A model generated the notes under the pieces. The model was not told where the DNA came from and ran no database searches. It worked only from the letters and a program-made list of their open reading frames with translations. A program made the translations under genes and the position numbers. DNA of 64,000 nucleotides from Actinokineospora terrae (GTDB lineage Bacteria > Actinomycetota > Actinomycetes > Mycobacteriales > Pseudonocardiaceae). The stretch is from contig NZ_FOGI01000015.1 of the NCBI RefSeq assembly GCF_900111175.1, forward strand, positions 124,001-188,000, written 5' to 3'. Shown one piece after another: positions 25,565-34,002 of the stretch (position 1 is its first letter; each line of letters starts with the position of its first letter).

Positions 25565-26374
25565 GTGGCCGTGGAGATCGCTGTGGTGGGTGCTGTGGAC
25601 GTCGCCAGGTTGGTCGAGTTGGACCGCGCGGGCCTGACGCGTCTGGGGTCGGTGGAGGGTGCGGCGTTCGTGATCGGGGGGCGTGGGTCGCCGGATGTCG
25701 ACGCGGTGGTGTCGTCGGTGGAGGAGCTTGAGGCGTTGTGGGTGGGGCGGGTGGAGCCGTTCGCGCGGAACGTGGCGGAGGGTCGGTTCGCGGCGGCGGT
25801 GGGTCCGCCGAGGTTGAGTGCGTGGGATCCGGAGTGGGCGGTGGCGGCGGGCCGGTTGGTGGGCAGGCTGTCTCGGCGGTGGGGTGCGCCGGGGTTGGTG
25901 TGGGATCACATCGGGTCGACGTCGGTGCCGGGGTTGGCGGCGAAGCCGGTGGTGGACCTGCAGTTGGGGGTGCCGTCGCTGGACGGGTTGGTGGGGTTGG
26001 CGGAGGCGTTGGCGGGTGCCGGGTTCGTGGATGTGGCGCCGCACGCGCCGGGGTCGCCTGGTGTGCTGCGTGACGCGCCTCGGGCCCAGGTCGGCGCGGG
26101 GGCGCGGTGGGACAAGCGGCTGTTCGCGTCGGCTGATCCGGGTCGGCGGGCGATCCTGCACGTGCGCGAGATCGGCTCCCCGTGGTGGCACTACACGAGG
26201 GCGTTCCGTGACCTGCTGCGCGCCGATCCGCAGTTGCGGCGGGACTACGAGACCGTCAAACGCGACCTGACCGTCGCGCACGCGGGCGACTCGGGCAACG
26301 ACGCCTACACGATCGCCAAGACCACGTTCTTCAACACGATCCAGGACCGACTCGGCACTCCCCCGCCGAGTTGA
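25565..26374 (+). CDS. GrpB-family nucleotidyltransferase-like protein
   Basis: 269 residues from GTG 25565 (start uncertain, several GTGs are near). The C-terminal two thirds is GrpB/UPF0157: DHIGSTSVPGLAAKPVVDLQLGVPSLD near 125 and the KRDLTVAHAGDSGNDAYTIAKTTF tail. The first 90 residues resemble the end of the dephospho-CoA kinase half found in actinobacterial CoaE-GrpB fusions, but without a P-loop, so it may be a degraded fusion. Biochemical role of GrpB is unsettled. Confidence 0.8.
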   Translation: MAVEIAVVGAVDVARLVELDRAGLTRLGSVEGAAFVIGGRGSPDVDAVVSSVEELEALWVGRVEPFARNVAEGRFAAAVGPPRLSAWDPEWAVAAGRLVGRLSRRWGAPGLVWDHIGSTSVPGLAAKPVVDLQLGVPSLDGLVGLAEALAGAGFVDVAPHAPGSPGVLRDAPRAQVGAGARWDKRLFASADPGRRAILHVREIGSPWWHYTRAFRDLLRADPQLRRDYETVKRDLTVAHAGDSGNDAYTIAKTTFFNTIQDRLGTPPPS

Positions 26375-26543
26375 TCTTGTTGACCGGGCGAGATGATCAC
26401 CCACGCCATCACGATCCAGCATGTCCATGGCTTCGGGCTGCGTTCATCGACTGACAGGTCCAGGCTCTCCGCGCACCCTTCTCCCCCACGCCACCCTCCA
26501 CCTCATCGCCTCGATGGTCCGCCAGGCGCCGTGGCCTGCCGGG

Positions 26544-27242
26544 TCAACGGATGTGGTGGAAGTCCTGGGTGCAGGAGAACAGGTAGCCGTTGGCGGAGCG
26601 GAAGCGGTGGGTGAGGTAGTCCTCGACGAGGTCTCGGGTGACGGGGAGGGGGGCGAGGCCGAGGATGAAGGCGGCGATGTCGAGGGCGGTGGTGAGGTCG
26701 TCGGTCTGGATGAAGGCGGGGATGGTGGTGGTGTCGGCCTTGGTGGCCTTGGGGAGGGGGTAGTGCGGGCCGCCGAACTCGCGGAGCATGACCATGCAGT
26801 CGCTGTTGGGGTTCTGCAGGGCGATGACGCACTCGCCGTCGGGGGCGGTCCAGGACCTGAGGGTGTCGATGTGGTCCTGCCAGAGGTCGGGGTCGATGTA
26901 ATAGAGGACGTGGCCGCAGTAGACGAGGTCGGCTTGGTGGCCGGGGTCGGCGGCGAGGATGGGGACGTCGAGGATGGTGGCGGTGGGGGCGTTGCCCGCG
27001 AGGTGGGCGCGCAGGGCGGGGTTGGGTTCGATGGCGATGGTGTGGTCGAACTTCCCCGCCAGGTGGGCGACGGTGTCCCCGGTGCCCGCGCCCGCGTCGA
27101 TGAACGTGCCGCGGCGCGGGAGGCGCGCGGTGAGGTCGTCGAGGTAGCGGTTGGCCTTGCGCCTCTGGTCGGTGTGGGCGAGGAAGGTCGCGAAGGGGCT
27201 CTCGTACTGGCCGCTCAGGGCGTCCAACTGGGGGAAGTCCAC
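26544..27242 (-). CDS. class I SAM-dependent methyltransferase
   Basis: 232 residues. Motif I FIDAGAGTGDTVAHLAG near residue 47, acidic TIAIEPNP loop, and DLVYCGHVLYYIDPDLWQDHI near 105. The C-terminal half (about 160-232) is a helical cap with TRDLVEDYLTHRF. Start GTG 27242. Acceptor unknown; no biosynthetic partners nearby. Confidence 0.85.
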   Translation of the reverse strand: MDFPQLDALSGQYESPFATFLAHTDQRRKANRYLDDLTARLPRRGTFIDAGAGTGDTVAHLAGKFDHTIAIEPNPALRAHLAGNAPTATILDVPILAADPGHQADLVYCGHVLYYIDPDLWQDHIDTLRSWTAPDGECVIALQNPNSDCMVMLREFGGPHYPLPKATKADTTTIPAFIQTDDLTTALDIAAFILGLAPLPVTRDLVEDYLTHRFRSANGYLFSCTQDFHHIR

Positions 27243-27293
27243 CGATCCACCCTGCGGTGGTCGGCGGCGGGCTGCCAGTCGGGGTTCACCCGG

Positions 27294-27692
27294 TCAGGCG
27301 ATGAGCCAGCCGGAGCAGGCGCGGGGGCGGGTGGTCTGGACGGGCCGCAGGGTGGGGGTGACGGTGATGTCCTCGTGCAGGCGGGTCAGGTGCAGGCCGG
27401 TGAGGACGGGTCCGCAGGCGAGCACGCGCAGGGTGCGGCCGCGGCGTTGGCAGGCGCGGTGGGCGCGGAGCAGGACGGCGGTGCTGGCCCAGCTGAGGAA
27501 GGTGACCTCGGTGAGGTCGACGGTGACCCGGGTGGTGTCGTCGGTGGCGGTGCAGGCGTGCATGACCTGGTCGTGCCAGGGGGTCTCGGTGGCGAGGTCG
27601 ATGCGCCCGGCGGCGGCGACGGTGACGTGGCGGCCGGTGCGGTCGACGGTGATGTCGAGTCTGCGGTCGGGCTTGGCGAACGTCAGTGCCAC
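27294..27692 (-). CDS. STAS-domain protein lacking the usual phosphorylation serine
   Basis: 132 residues of the anti-anti-sigma STAS fold (VTVAAAGRIDLATETPWHDQV, then VDLTEVTFLSWASTAVLL near residue 80). Active antagonists normally have (D/E)SSG at this turn; here it reads SWAST, so the canonical acceptor serine is shifted or missing. It may act as a constitutive binding partner. No anti-sigma kinase gene is adjacent. Confidence in the fold is good. Confidence 0.8.
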   Translation of the reverse strand: MALTFAKPDRRLDITVDRTGRHVTVAAAGRIDLATETPWHDQVMHACTATDDTTRVTVDLTEVTFLSWASTAVLLRAHRACQRRGRTLRVLACGPVLTGLHLTRLHEDITVTPTLRPVQTTRPRACSGWLIA

Positions 27693-27823
27693 GGTGGTTT
27701 CCGCGCCTTCCGGTGGGTGGGGTGGTGCCTTACTCCCCCTTGATCCCGGTGGTGGGGGAAAGGTTGCCGGGTGGGTGGGAAAACCGGGAGCGGTCTCGGG
27801 TGGGGGCCTCTTAATCTGGACGG

Positions 27824-28789
27824 GTGCGGGATCTGGTCGGGTTGCCCAAGGCGCACTTGCACGTCCACCTGGAGAGCACGGCGCGGCCGGGGCTGGTGGC
27901 GGAGTTGGCGGCGCGCGAGGGGGTGGCGGTTCCGTCGCGGGGGCCGTTTCGGGGTTTCCGGGAGTTCGCGGACCGCAACTCGGTGCTGCGCGGGTGTTTG
28001 CGCGCGCCGGAGGACTTCCACCGGTTGGCGGTGGAGTTCTGCGCGGATGAGGCGGCGCAGGGGACGCGGTACGCGGAGGTGACGTTCACGGCGGCGTCGC
28101 ACGGTGAGCGCCTCGGTGATGTGGGGATGCCGTTGGCGGCGGTGATCGCGGGTTTGCGGGAGGGGCAGCGGGCGCACGGGATCGTGGTGCGGGTGTTGTT
28201 GGACCACTCGCGGCGGCGGTCGGTGGCGCGGTTGGAGCGGACCGTGGAGTTGGCGCTGGCCCACGAGGAGGTGGTGGGGGTCGGGTTGGCCGGGGACGAG
28301 GCGTTTCCGTTGGCGCCGTTCGCGGGGGTGTTGCGGGAGGCGCGGGCGGCGGGGTTGCGGTTGGTGCACCACGCCGGTGAGTCGGCTGGGGCGGCGAGTG
28401 TGCGTGAGGCGGTGGAGGTCGGGGGCGCGGAGCGGGTGGGGCACGGGTTCCGGGCGTTGGAGGACCCGTCGGTGGTGGCGTTGCTGCGGGAGCGGGGGGT
28501 GGCGGTGGAGGTGTGCGTGTCGTCGAACGTGGCGTTGGGGTTGGTGTCCTCGGTGCGGCGGCACCCGTTGCCGGGGTTGGTGGCGGCGGGTGTGGTGGTG
28601 ACGGTGAACACCGATGTGCCGGATGTGACGGGTCTGGGGTTGGCGGCGGAGTACGGGGTGGTGCGGTCGGCGTTCGGGTTGTCGGACGCGGAGGTGGCCG
28701 GGTTGGCGGTCGCGGCGGCGGGGGCGTCGTTCGCGCCCGGGGTGGTGCGGGACGGGTTGACGCGTGGTGCGGGTCGGTGGCTGGGGTGA
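27824..28789 (+). CDS. adenosine/AMP deaminase-family metal hydrolase
   Basis: 321 residues. The amidohydrolase metal ligands are in place: HLHVH near residue 10, HHAGE near 183 and the VNTDVPD strand near 265. Family enzymes hydrolyse adenosine or a related aminopurine to the keto form using Zn2+. Length fits short actinobacterial members. GTG 27824. The usual DDP after the last strand reads DVP, so substrate or activity may differ from true adenosine deaminases. Confidence 0.87.
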   Translation: MRDLVGLPKAHLHVHLESTARPGLVAELAAREGVAVPSRGPFRGFREFADRNSVLRGCLRAPEDFHRLAVEFCADEAAQGTRYAEVTFTAASHGERLGDVGMPLAAVIAGLREGQRAHGIVVRVLLDHSRRRSVARLERTVELALAHEEVVGVGLAGDEAFPLAPFAGVLREARAAGLRLVHHAGESAGAASVREAVEVGGAERVGHGFRALEDPSVVALLRERGVAVEVCVSSNVALGLVSSVRRHPLPGLVAAGVVVTVNTDVPDVTGLGLAAEYGVVRSAFGLSDAEVAGLAVAAAGASFAPGVVRDGLTRGAGRWLG

Positions 28790-28894
28790 GTCGGGGTCGG
28801 GCCAGGGGTGGTGATTGCTTGGCCGCCGCGCGAACCTGCCGATAAGGCGTGTGATCGGTACCACGCGGCCCGCGGGGATCTGGGGAGGTCTGGG

Positions 28895-29164
28895 ATGACA
28901 GAGGACGAGACACGCGCGTTGCGGCACGCCGCGGAGGGCGCGGTGTTGTTCCACTCCGGTCTGTGGGGTGTGCCGATGGGGTTCCTGTGGGCGGGTCCGG
29001 ACGGTGGTCCGGCCGGGCGGGTGCCGCAGTGGGTGGCGGAGGCGTTGACGGTGTTGGAGCGGCGTGAGCTGGTGGTGTTCCGGGTGGTGTTGGGCACCAA
29101 GGACGTGGCGGTGCGGGTGACCGAGGCGGGGTTGCGGGTGTTGGGTCGGATGAACACGGCCTAG
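28895..29164 (+). CDS. hypothetical protein, small
   Basis: 89 residues from ATG 28895, preceded by GGGGAGG. The second half (QWVAEALTVLERRELVVFRVV ... VRVTEAGLRVLGRM) has the shape of a small winged helix with a wing hairpin, but I do not recognise a family. It is followed at once by a terminator. Confidence 0.7.
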   Translation: MTEDETRALRHAAEGAVLFHSGLWGVPMGFLWAGPDGGPAGRVPQWVAEALTVLERRELVVFRVVLGTKDVAVRVTEAGLRVLGRMNTA

Positions 29165-29167
29165 TGC

Positions 29168-29212
29168 GACCCCGGTGCCGCCGCGAGACTCGTGGCGGCA
29201 CCGGATGGGGTC
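29168..29212. terminator. bidirectional terminator between convergent genes
   Basis: CCGGTGCCGCC (29172-29182) and GGCGGCACCGG (29194-29204) form a perfect 11-bp stem with an 11-nt loop. An outer GACCCC/GGGGTC pair (29168-29173, 29207-29212) extends it. It serves the gene ending at 29164 and the darcynin-like gene ending at 29211. Confidence 0.75.
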
Positions 29213-29576
29213 AGGTGGTGATGGTGGTGACCGCGTCCACGCCGTAGTTGCGGGCGTAGCCGTTCTCGACGCCGACGAGCAGGTCGACGACGTCGAAGTA
29301 GCGGTCCCAGAACGGGGTCTCGCGCAGGGCGTCGATGAGCAGTTGGTAGGCGTCGTGGTCGTCGGCTTCCCAGACCCAGATGTCGGTGACGCGCGCGGAG
29401 TAGAACTCGGTGTCGTAGAAGCGGGAGCGGACGCCGCGGGTGCGGGCCTCGATCACGGGGACGACCTGGGTGGTGAAGGCCTCGACGCGGTCGGCGACGG
29501 TCATCGCCAGCCATTCGGGGGTGGTCTTGACCAGCATGAACGCGGTGATGGCGGGCTCGGGGCGGTCAGTGGGCAT
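29211..29576 (-). CDS. darcynin family protein
   Basis: 121 residues. AFMLVKTTPEWLAM near the start, EFYSARVTDIWVWE, and ETPFWDRYFDVVDLLVGVENGYA are the landmarks of darcynin, a small protein family of unknown function with a ferredoxin-like dimeric-barrel look. It starts inside the 3' end of the reductase gene upstream (11-bp overlap), so both are translated together and probably controlled by the LysR gene at 30557. Confidence 0.85.
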   Translation of the reverse strand: MPTDRPEPAITAFMLVKTTPEWLAMTVADRVEAFTTQVVPVIEARTRGVRSRFYDTEFYSARVTDIWVWEADDHDAYQLLIDALRETPFWDRYFDVVDLLVGVENGYARNYGVDAVTTITT

Positions 29577-30453
29577 CGGTTGCCTCCGTGATGGCGGGGT
29601 TGAGGGTGTGGGCGCACCAGTGCGCGAAGTCGGTGCCGTGGCCCGTGGGTGTGGCGCCGGTGTCGAGGCCGTTGTCCTTGGCGCGTTTCATGTCGACCGT
29701 GGCGTCGACGAACTCGGTGTCGAGGCCGTGGCCGAGCAGGGTGGCGCGCAGGTCGTCGAGTGACTCGCGGCGGTAGCGGACGGGGCGGCCGAGTTCCTCG
29801 GTCATGACGCGGGCGAGGTCGTTGGGTGAGAGGGCGCGTGGGCCGAGGACGGGGATGGTGTCGACGCCGGTCCAGGAGCGGTCCAGCAGCAGCGCGGCCG
29901 CGGTGGCGGCGATGTCGGCGACGGCGACCATGGGGGCTGGGCGGTCGGGGTCGGCGGTGTCGGTGAAGACGCCGTGTTCGCGGATCGAGTCGGCTTCGTC
30001 GAGCAGGTTCTCGTAGAAGGACGGGTTGGCCAGGGCGCGGTAGGCGACGCCGGTGTCGGCGATGAGGTCGTCCACGGCCAGTGCGGCGGTGACGAGCCCG
30101 GCGTGGGCCGCGTGTGGGGTGCCGCGGCCGAGGGCGGAGACGCCGACGACGTGGGTGACGCCGTGGGTGGTGAACGCGCGGGCGGCCGGGCGGGTGAAGC
30201 CGGTGTAGGCCTCGTGGGGGGTGCGGGAGCCGTCCGGTGGGACCAGCCAGAACACGGCGTCGGCGCCGGTGAGGGCGCGGTCGAGGGTGGCGGGGTCGCC
30301 GTGGGAGCCGGTGATGACCTCGGCGCGGTCGCGCACGGTGTCGGGCAGTCGGGTGGGGTCGCGGACGACGACCCGCAGCGGCTCGGTGGTGTCGGTGAGC
30401 AGGGGCAGCAGCCGTCGGCCGATGTTCCCGGTGGGGGTGGTGATGACGATCAT
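29566..30453 (-). CDS. NAD(P)H-binding NmrA-like reductase
   Basis: 295 residues. The Rossmann loop TTPTGNIGRRL is at residues 5-15, ADAVFWLVPPDG follows near 85, and ALANPSFYENLL near 150 is typical of NmrA/quinone-reductase-like proteins. ATG 30453 is preferred over the longer frame since GAGGAACC precedes it and the Rossmann strand begins at once. Divergent from a LysR regulator, the classic arrangement for a redox-responsive pair. Confidence 0.88.
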   Translation of the reverse strand: MIVITTPTGNIGRRLLPLLTDTTEPLRVVVRDPTRLPDTVRDRAEVITGSHGDPATLDRALTGADAVFWLVPPDGSRTPHEAYTGFTRPAARAFTTHGVTHVVGVSALGRGTPHAAHAGLVTAALAVDDLIADTGVAYRALANPSFYENLLDEADSIREHGVFTDTADPDRPAPMVAVADIAATAAALLLDRSWTGVDTIPVLGPRALSPNDLARVMTEELGRPVRYRRESLDDLRATLLGHGLDTEFVDATVDMKRAKDNGLDTGATPTGHGTDFAHWCAHTLNPAITEATDAH

Positions 30454-30511
30454 GGTTCCTCGTGGTGTGGTCGGGTCTGGGGACCCCGTCATCGTGCGGA
30501 CCCGCCCGGTG

Positions 30512-30526
30512 TTGCCACAATGGGAA
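30512..30526. promoter_or_regulatory. LysR-type box TTGCCACAATGGGAA
   Basis: Contains T-N11-A with interrupted dyad arms TTxCCA/TGGxAA, in the 103-bp divergent region between the NmrA-like gene and the LysR gene, the place expected for the operator. Confidence 0.5.
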
Positions 30527-30556
30527 CCTCAGCATCCAATCATTGCCTGAAGTGGA

Positions 30557-31492
30557 ATGACGCCGGTGAACAGCCTGGACGCGAATCTGGCGGTGGCCCT
30601 CGACGCCCTGTTGAGCGAGCAGAGCGTCACCCGGGCCGCGGCGCGGCTGCGGACCTCCCCCGCGGCGATGAGCCGCACCCTGGCCCGCCTGCGTCGGGTG
30701 TTGCAGGACCCGCTGCTGGTGCGGGCCGGGCAGGCGATGGTGCCCACGCCGCGCGCCGAGGCCCTGCGCGAGGAGGCCGCGGCGGTGGTGCGCCGGGTGG
30801 AGGCCCTGCTGACCCCGAGCGGCGGGGTCGACCCGGCCAGGTTGCGGCGCACGTTCACCGTGCAGACCGCGGACGTGGTCGGCGCGGCGTTGGCACCGGG
30901 TCTGCTGGACCTGGCCCGGCGTCAGGCGCCGGGGGTGTCGTTGCGGGTGCTGGCCGAGGAGTGGGAGGCGGGTCCCGCGTTGCGGGAGGGGCGGGTGGAC
31001 CTGGAGGTCGGGTCCATCGACCACGTCGACCCGGAGACCCGCGTGGAGGATCTGGTCACGTTGCGGATGGCGGCTGCCGTGCGGGTCGGTCACCCGCTCA
31101 CGGAGGGACCCCTGACCCCGGCGGGCCTGGCCGCGGCCGACCACGTGACCGTCAGCCGCCGGGGACGCTTCACCGGCCCCCTCGACGCCGCGCTGGCCGA
31201 GCACGGCCTCACCCGACGCGTCGTCGCCGCCCTACCCGGCCACCTCGCGGCCATGGCCCTGGCCGCCACCAGCGACCTCGTCTGCCTGGTCCCGACCGCC
31301 CTGCCCGACAACCCCCCATCCCCGGTCAGCGCCGCCGCCCACACCCTGGGCCTGCGCCTGCTGCACATCCCGCTCCCCCTCCCACCCCTGACCATCGCCA
31401 TGGCCTGGCACCCCCGCCACACCACCGACGGCGCCCACCACTGGCTCCGCACCGCCGTCCGCCACGTACTCCGGCCCACGCCCGGGCACTAG
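30557..31492 (+). CDS. LysR-family regulator (NodD-like group)
   Basis: 311 residues. HTH at about 8-66 (ALLSEQSVTRAAARLRTSPAAMSRTLARLR), substrate domain with VLAEEWEAGPALREGRVDLEVGSI near 135. ATG 30557. Likely regulates the divergent NmrA-like and darcynin genes. Inducer unknown. Confidence 0.9.
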   Translation: MTPVNSLDANLAVALDALLSEQSVTRAAARLRTSPAAMSRTLARLRRVLQDPLLVRAGQAMVPTPRAEALREEAAAVVRRVEALLTPSGGVDPARLRRTFTVQTADVVGAALAPGLLDLARRQAPGVSLRVLAEEWEAGPALREGRVDLEVGSIDHVDPETRVEDLVTLRMAAAVRVGHPLTEGPLTPAGLAAADHVTVSRRGRFTGPLDAALAEHGLTRRVVAALPGHLAAMALAATSDLVCLVPTALPDNPPSPVSAAAHTLGLRLLHIPLPLPPLTIAMAWHPRHTTDGAHHWLRTAVRHVLRPTPGH

Positions 31493-31567
31493 CCCCCGGC
31501 CCGGCTCCCTCCCCTGGCCGCCGCGGTCCCCGCGCTCGGTCGTCGTGATCCGCCGAGCGGACCGGGG

Positions 31568-32065
31568 CTATTCGCCGGTGGTGCCGTCGAGGTGTTCGCG
31601 GAGGAGGTCGAGGTGGCCCACGTGGCGGGCGGTTTCCTGGATGACGTGGGTGAGGGTCCAGCGGACCGTGCGCGTGGGGTCGGCGCGGGCGGGGTCGTCG
31701 GGGGTGAGGCCGGACATGGCGGTGTCGGCGGTGGTCCACTCGGCGCGGTAGGCGGCGGTGACCGCGGTGAGGGTGTCGGTGGGGGTCGGGCGCCATTCGG
31801 CGTGGACGTCGTCGGGGTCCCACAGCAGGGGCGCGTCGGAGCCGCCCGCGACGCGGGTGAGCCAGTGGCGCTCGACGGCGGTGAGGTGTTTGAGCAGACC
31901 CAGCACGCTCATCGTCGGGGAGCCGGGCAGCGGGGTCTCGATGGCCTGCGCGGGGGTGAGTCCGGAGGCCTTGATGAGCGCGGTGGCGCGCAGGAAGGCG
32001 AGGAACTCCCACTGCAGGCGCAGCTCGTCGGAGGCGTCGGTGCGGGGCCAGGCACGGTCCGACAT
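31568..32065 (-). CDS. DinB-family (DUF664) protein
   Basis: 165 residues forming a four-helix DinB-like bundle. The metal-binding histidines are visible in LLKHLTAVERHWL (near 60) and ETARHVGHLDLLREHL (near 145). Many actinobacterial members are uncharacterised; some act as thiol-dependent (mycothiol/bacillithiol) S-transferases. ATG 32065. Confidence 0.87.
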   Translation of the reverse strand: MSDRAWPRTDASDELRLQWEFLAFLRATALIKASGLTPAQAIETPLPGSPTMSVLGLLKHLTAVERHWLTRVAGGSDAPLLWDPDDVHAEWRPTPTDTLTAVTAAYRAEWTTADTAMSGLTPDDPARADPTRTVRWTLTHVIQETARHVGHLDLLREHLDGTTGE

Positions 32066-32207
32066 GCACCCGATCCTAAGACATCCGCGGTGCGGCGCAA
32101 CGGTTCCGGACGGCGACGGTAACCGTCAGGTCGAGGGTTCACCAGCCAACAGTGAACCTCAAGTCGAGGTCGAGAGTCGCCGGGTGCGCGGTGGCTAGGG
32201 TGGTGCC

Positions 32208-32867
32208 ATGTCTGATCAACCGCTGTGGACCGCCGTCGACGACTACCTGGTCTCGGCCCTGCTGCCGCCCGACCCGGTCCTCGACGACGCCCTGCGCCGC
32301 GCCGCCGACGCCGGACTGCCCGAGATCGCGGTGGCCCCGAACCAGGGCCGCCTGCTCAACCTGATCGCCCGGGTGCGCGGCGCCCGCCGGGTCCTGGAGA
32401 TCGGCACCCTCGGCGGGTACAGCACGATCTGGCTCGCGCGGGCGCTGCCGCCGGACGGTCGGGTGGTGACCCTGGAGTTCGACCCGCGCCACGCCGCCGT
32501 CGCCGAGGAGAACATCGCCGCCGCCGGGCTCGCCGGGGTGGTCGAGGTCCTCGTCGGCCCGGCCCTGGAGACGCTGCCGACCCTGACCGGCCCGTTCGAC
32601 CTGGTGTTCGTCGACGCCGACAAGGACAACAACCCGGCCTACTTCGAGTGGGCGATGCGGCTGACCGCGCCGGGCTCGGTGATCATCGTGGACAACGTGG
32701 TGCGCGGCGGCCGGGTCGCCGACCCCGACGACACCTCCCCCGCCGTCGTCGGCACCCGCCGCATGCACGAGCTGATCGGGGCCGAGCCGCGGGTGGCGGC
32801 CACGGCGGTGCAGACCGTCGGCGAGAAGGGCCACGACGGGTTCACCCTCGTCTACCGGGAGGCGTAG
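32208..32867 (+). CDS. class I O-methyltransferase (COMT-like)
   Basis: 219 residues of the Methyltransf_3 group. VLEIGTLGGYSTIWLARAL near 65 binds SAM; FDLVFVDADKDNNPAYFEWA near 130 has the metal-binding Asp; VIIVDNVVRGGRV near 160 supplies the second. These enzymes methylate catechol-like hydroxyls with Mg2+. Convergent with the AlkZ-like gene, the stops overlap by 16 bases. Confidence 0.92.
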   Translation: MSDQPLWTAVDDYLVSALLPPDPVLDDALRRAADAGLPEIAVAPNQGRLLNLIARVRGARRVLEIGTLGGYSTIWLARALPPDGRVVTLEFDPRHAAVAEENIAAAGLAGVVEVLVGPALETLPTLTGPFDLVFVDADKDNNPAYFEWAMRLTAPGSVIIVDNVVRGGRVADPDDTSPAVVGTRRMHELIGAEPRVAATAVQTVGEKGHDGFTLVYREA

Positions 32868-33940
32868 CGGACCTCGACGCTCTCGGCGTCCGGGTCGGTG
32901 ACCGCGAGCAGCCGCCGCGCCTCGGCCTCCACCGCGCGCTTGTCGCGGGCGGTGGGGGTGCCGAACGGGATGACCTCCAGCACGGCCGTCCCCTTGGTCC
33001 GCTGGGTCCCCCACATGCCGACCACCCGCCCGTCGACCAGGACGGTGGGGCGGACGTTGCCGTTGCCGGTGCCCATGATCACCGGCTTGCGGTGCTCGTC
33101 GTCGATCACCCGCGACCGGTCGGCGTGCGACAGGACCAGGTTGTCGAACGCCGCCACCAGCCGCACCGGCGCCGGGGTGTCCTCGTCCGGGCGCGGCGCC
33201 TCGGGCAGGTCGTAGAGGGCGCGGCCGGACTCGTCGCGGAAGGCGAGCAGGTCGGGTTGGCGCTCGAACACCTCCCGCAGACCCGTGAGACCGGACCAGG
33301 CCTGCGCGTCGGCGGGGCTCGCGGGCCCGAACGCGGCCAGGTAGCGGCGGACCAGCGTGTCGACGCTCATCGGCGCGGCGACCGGTTCCCCCAACCAGGC
33401 CGACAGGGTCGTGTGCCGTGCCTGCCCCGATGAGCCCCACAGCCCGCGTGGCGGTACCTGCACGAGCCCCGCACGCGCGCGGACCACGGCGGCGAGCCGG
33501 TCGGGTTCGTGGTTGGGCCACCTCGCGGCCAGACGCCTACCGAGTTCGGAGGCGGTAAGAGGCTCCTCGGCGAGGATGCCCGCGCCGGTCGCGGTGATCT
33601 CGTCGGCCTCGGTGAACCCGCGGCCCACACCGCGCTCCAGGGCGGGTTGCAGCACCGCGCGCAGCGGGTCGGCGTCGGTGGCGGTGACGAGGTGGATGGT
33701 GGAGCGCATCAACGCCAGCCGCACGACCTGGCGGCCGCTGAGCAACCCGGCCAGGTCGGCGAGGGCGAAGTCGGCCAACCGCGACCACAGCCCGACGTAC
33801 GGCGGGTTGGGTGCCTGGGCCTGCAGGCCGACCAGGTGGGTGATCGCCTCCAGCGGCGAGAGCGGGGCCCGCTCCAGCAGGTGCTGGCGGGCGAGCAGGG
33901 CGCGGTTGAGGGCGCGGCGGGTGAGCACCGGGGTCGTCAC
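32852..33940 (-). CDS. AlkZ/YcaQ-like DNA glycosylase family protein (HTH_42)
   Basis: 362 residues. HTH_42 winged-helix protein. The GLQAQAPNPPY segment near residue 40 contains the QxQ pair that is catalytic in AlkZ-type glycosylases, which remove alkylated bases or unhook crosslinks. I chose GTG 33940; ATG 33961 is seven codons upstream but sits in the operator dyad. Divergent from a WYL regulator, a family often linked to DNA damage, which supports a repair role. Confidence 0.87.
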   Translation of the reverse strand: MTTPVLTRRALNRALLARQHLLERAPLSPLEAITHLVGLQAQAPNPPYVGLWSRLADFALADLAGLLSGRQVVRLALMRSTIHLVTATDADPLRAVLQPALERGVGRGFTEADEITATGAGILAEEPLTASELGRRLAARWPNHEPDRLAAVVRARAGLVQVPPRGLWGSSGQARHTTLSAWLGEPVAAPMSVDTLVRRYLAAFGPASPADAQAWSGLTGLREVFERQPDLLAFRDESGRALYDLPEAPRPDEDTPAPVRLVAAFDNLVLSHADRSRVIDDEHRKPVIMGTGNGNVRPTVLVDGRVVGMWGTQRTKGTAVLEVIPFGTPTARDKRAVEAEARRLLAVTDPDAESVEVRYASR

Positions 33941-33957
33941 GGGCCAGAACCTACCCA

Positions 33958-33986
33958 CCATTGCGGACCGGTGTGGTCCGCAATGG
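33958..33986. promoter_or_regulatory. perfect 12-bp dyad CCATTGCGGACC-N5-GGTCCGCAATGG
   Basis: Arms 33958-33969 and 33975-33986, centred between the AlkZ-like gene and the WYL regulator (start 34003). Such a long perfect dyad is a convincing dimeric operator, most simply that of the WYL protein controlling itself and the glycosylase. Confidence 0.8.
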
Positions 33987-34002
33987 GTGCGAGACTGGGG
34001 CC

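Noticed and set aside
31493..31567. TAGCCCC(C)GG/CCGGGGCTA pair as a terminator
   Set aside because: Arms are short with a bulge and a loop of about 60 bases; not convincing.
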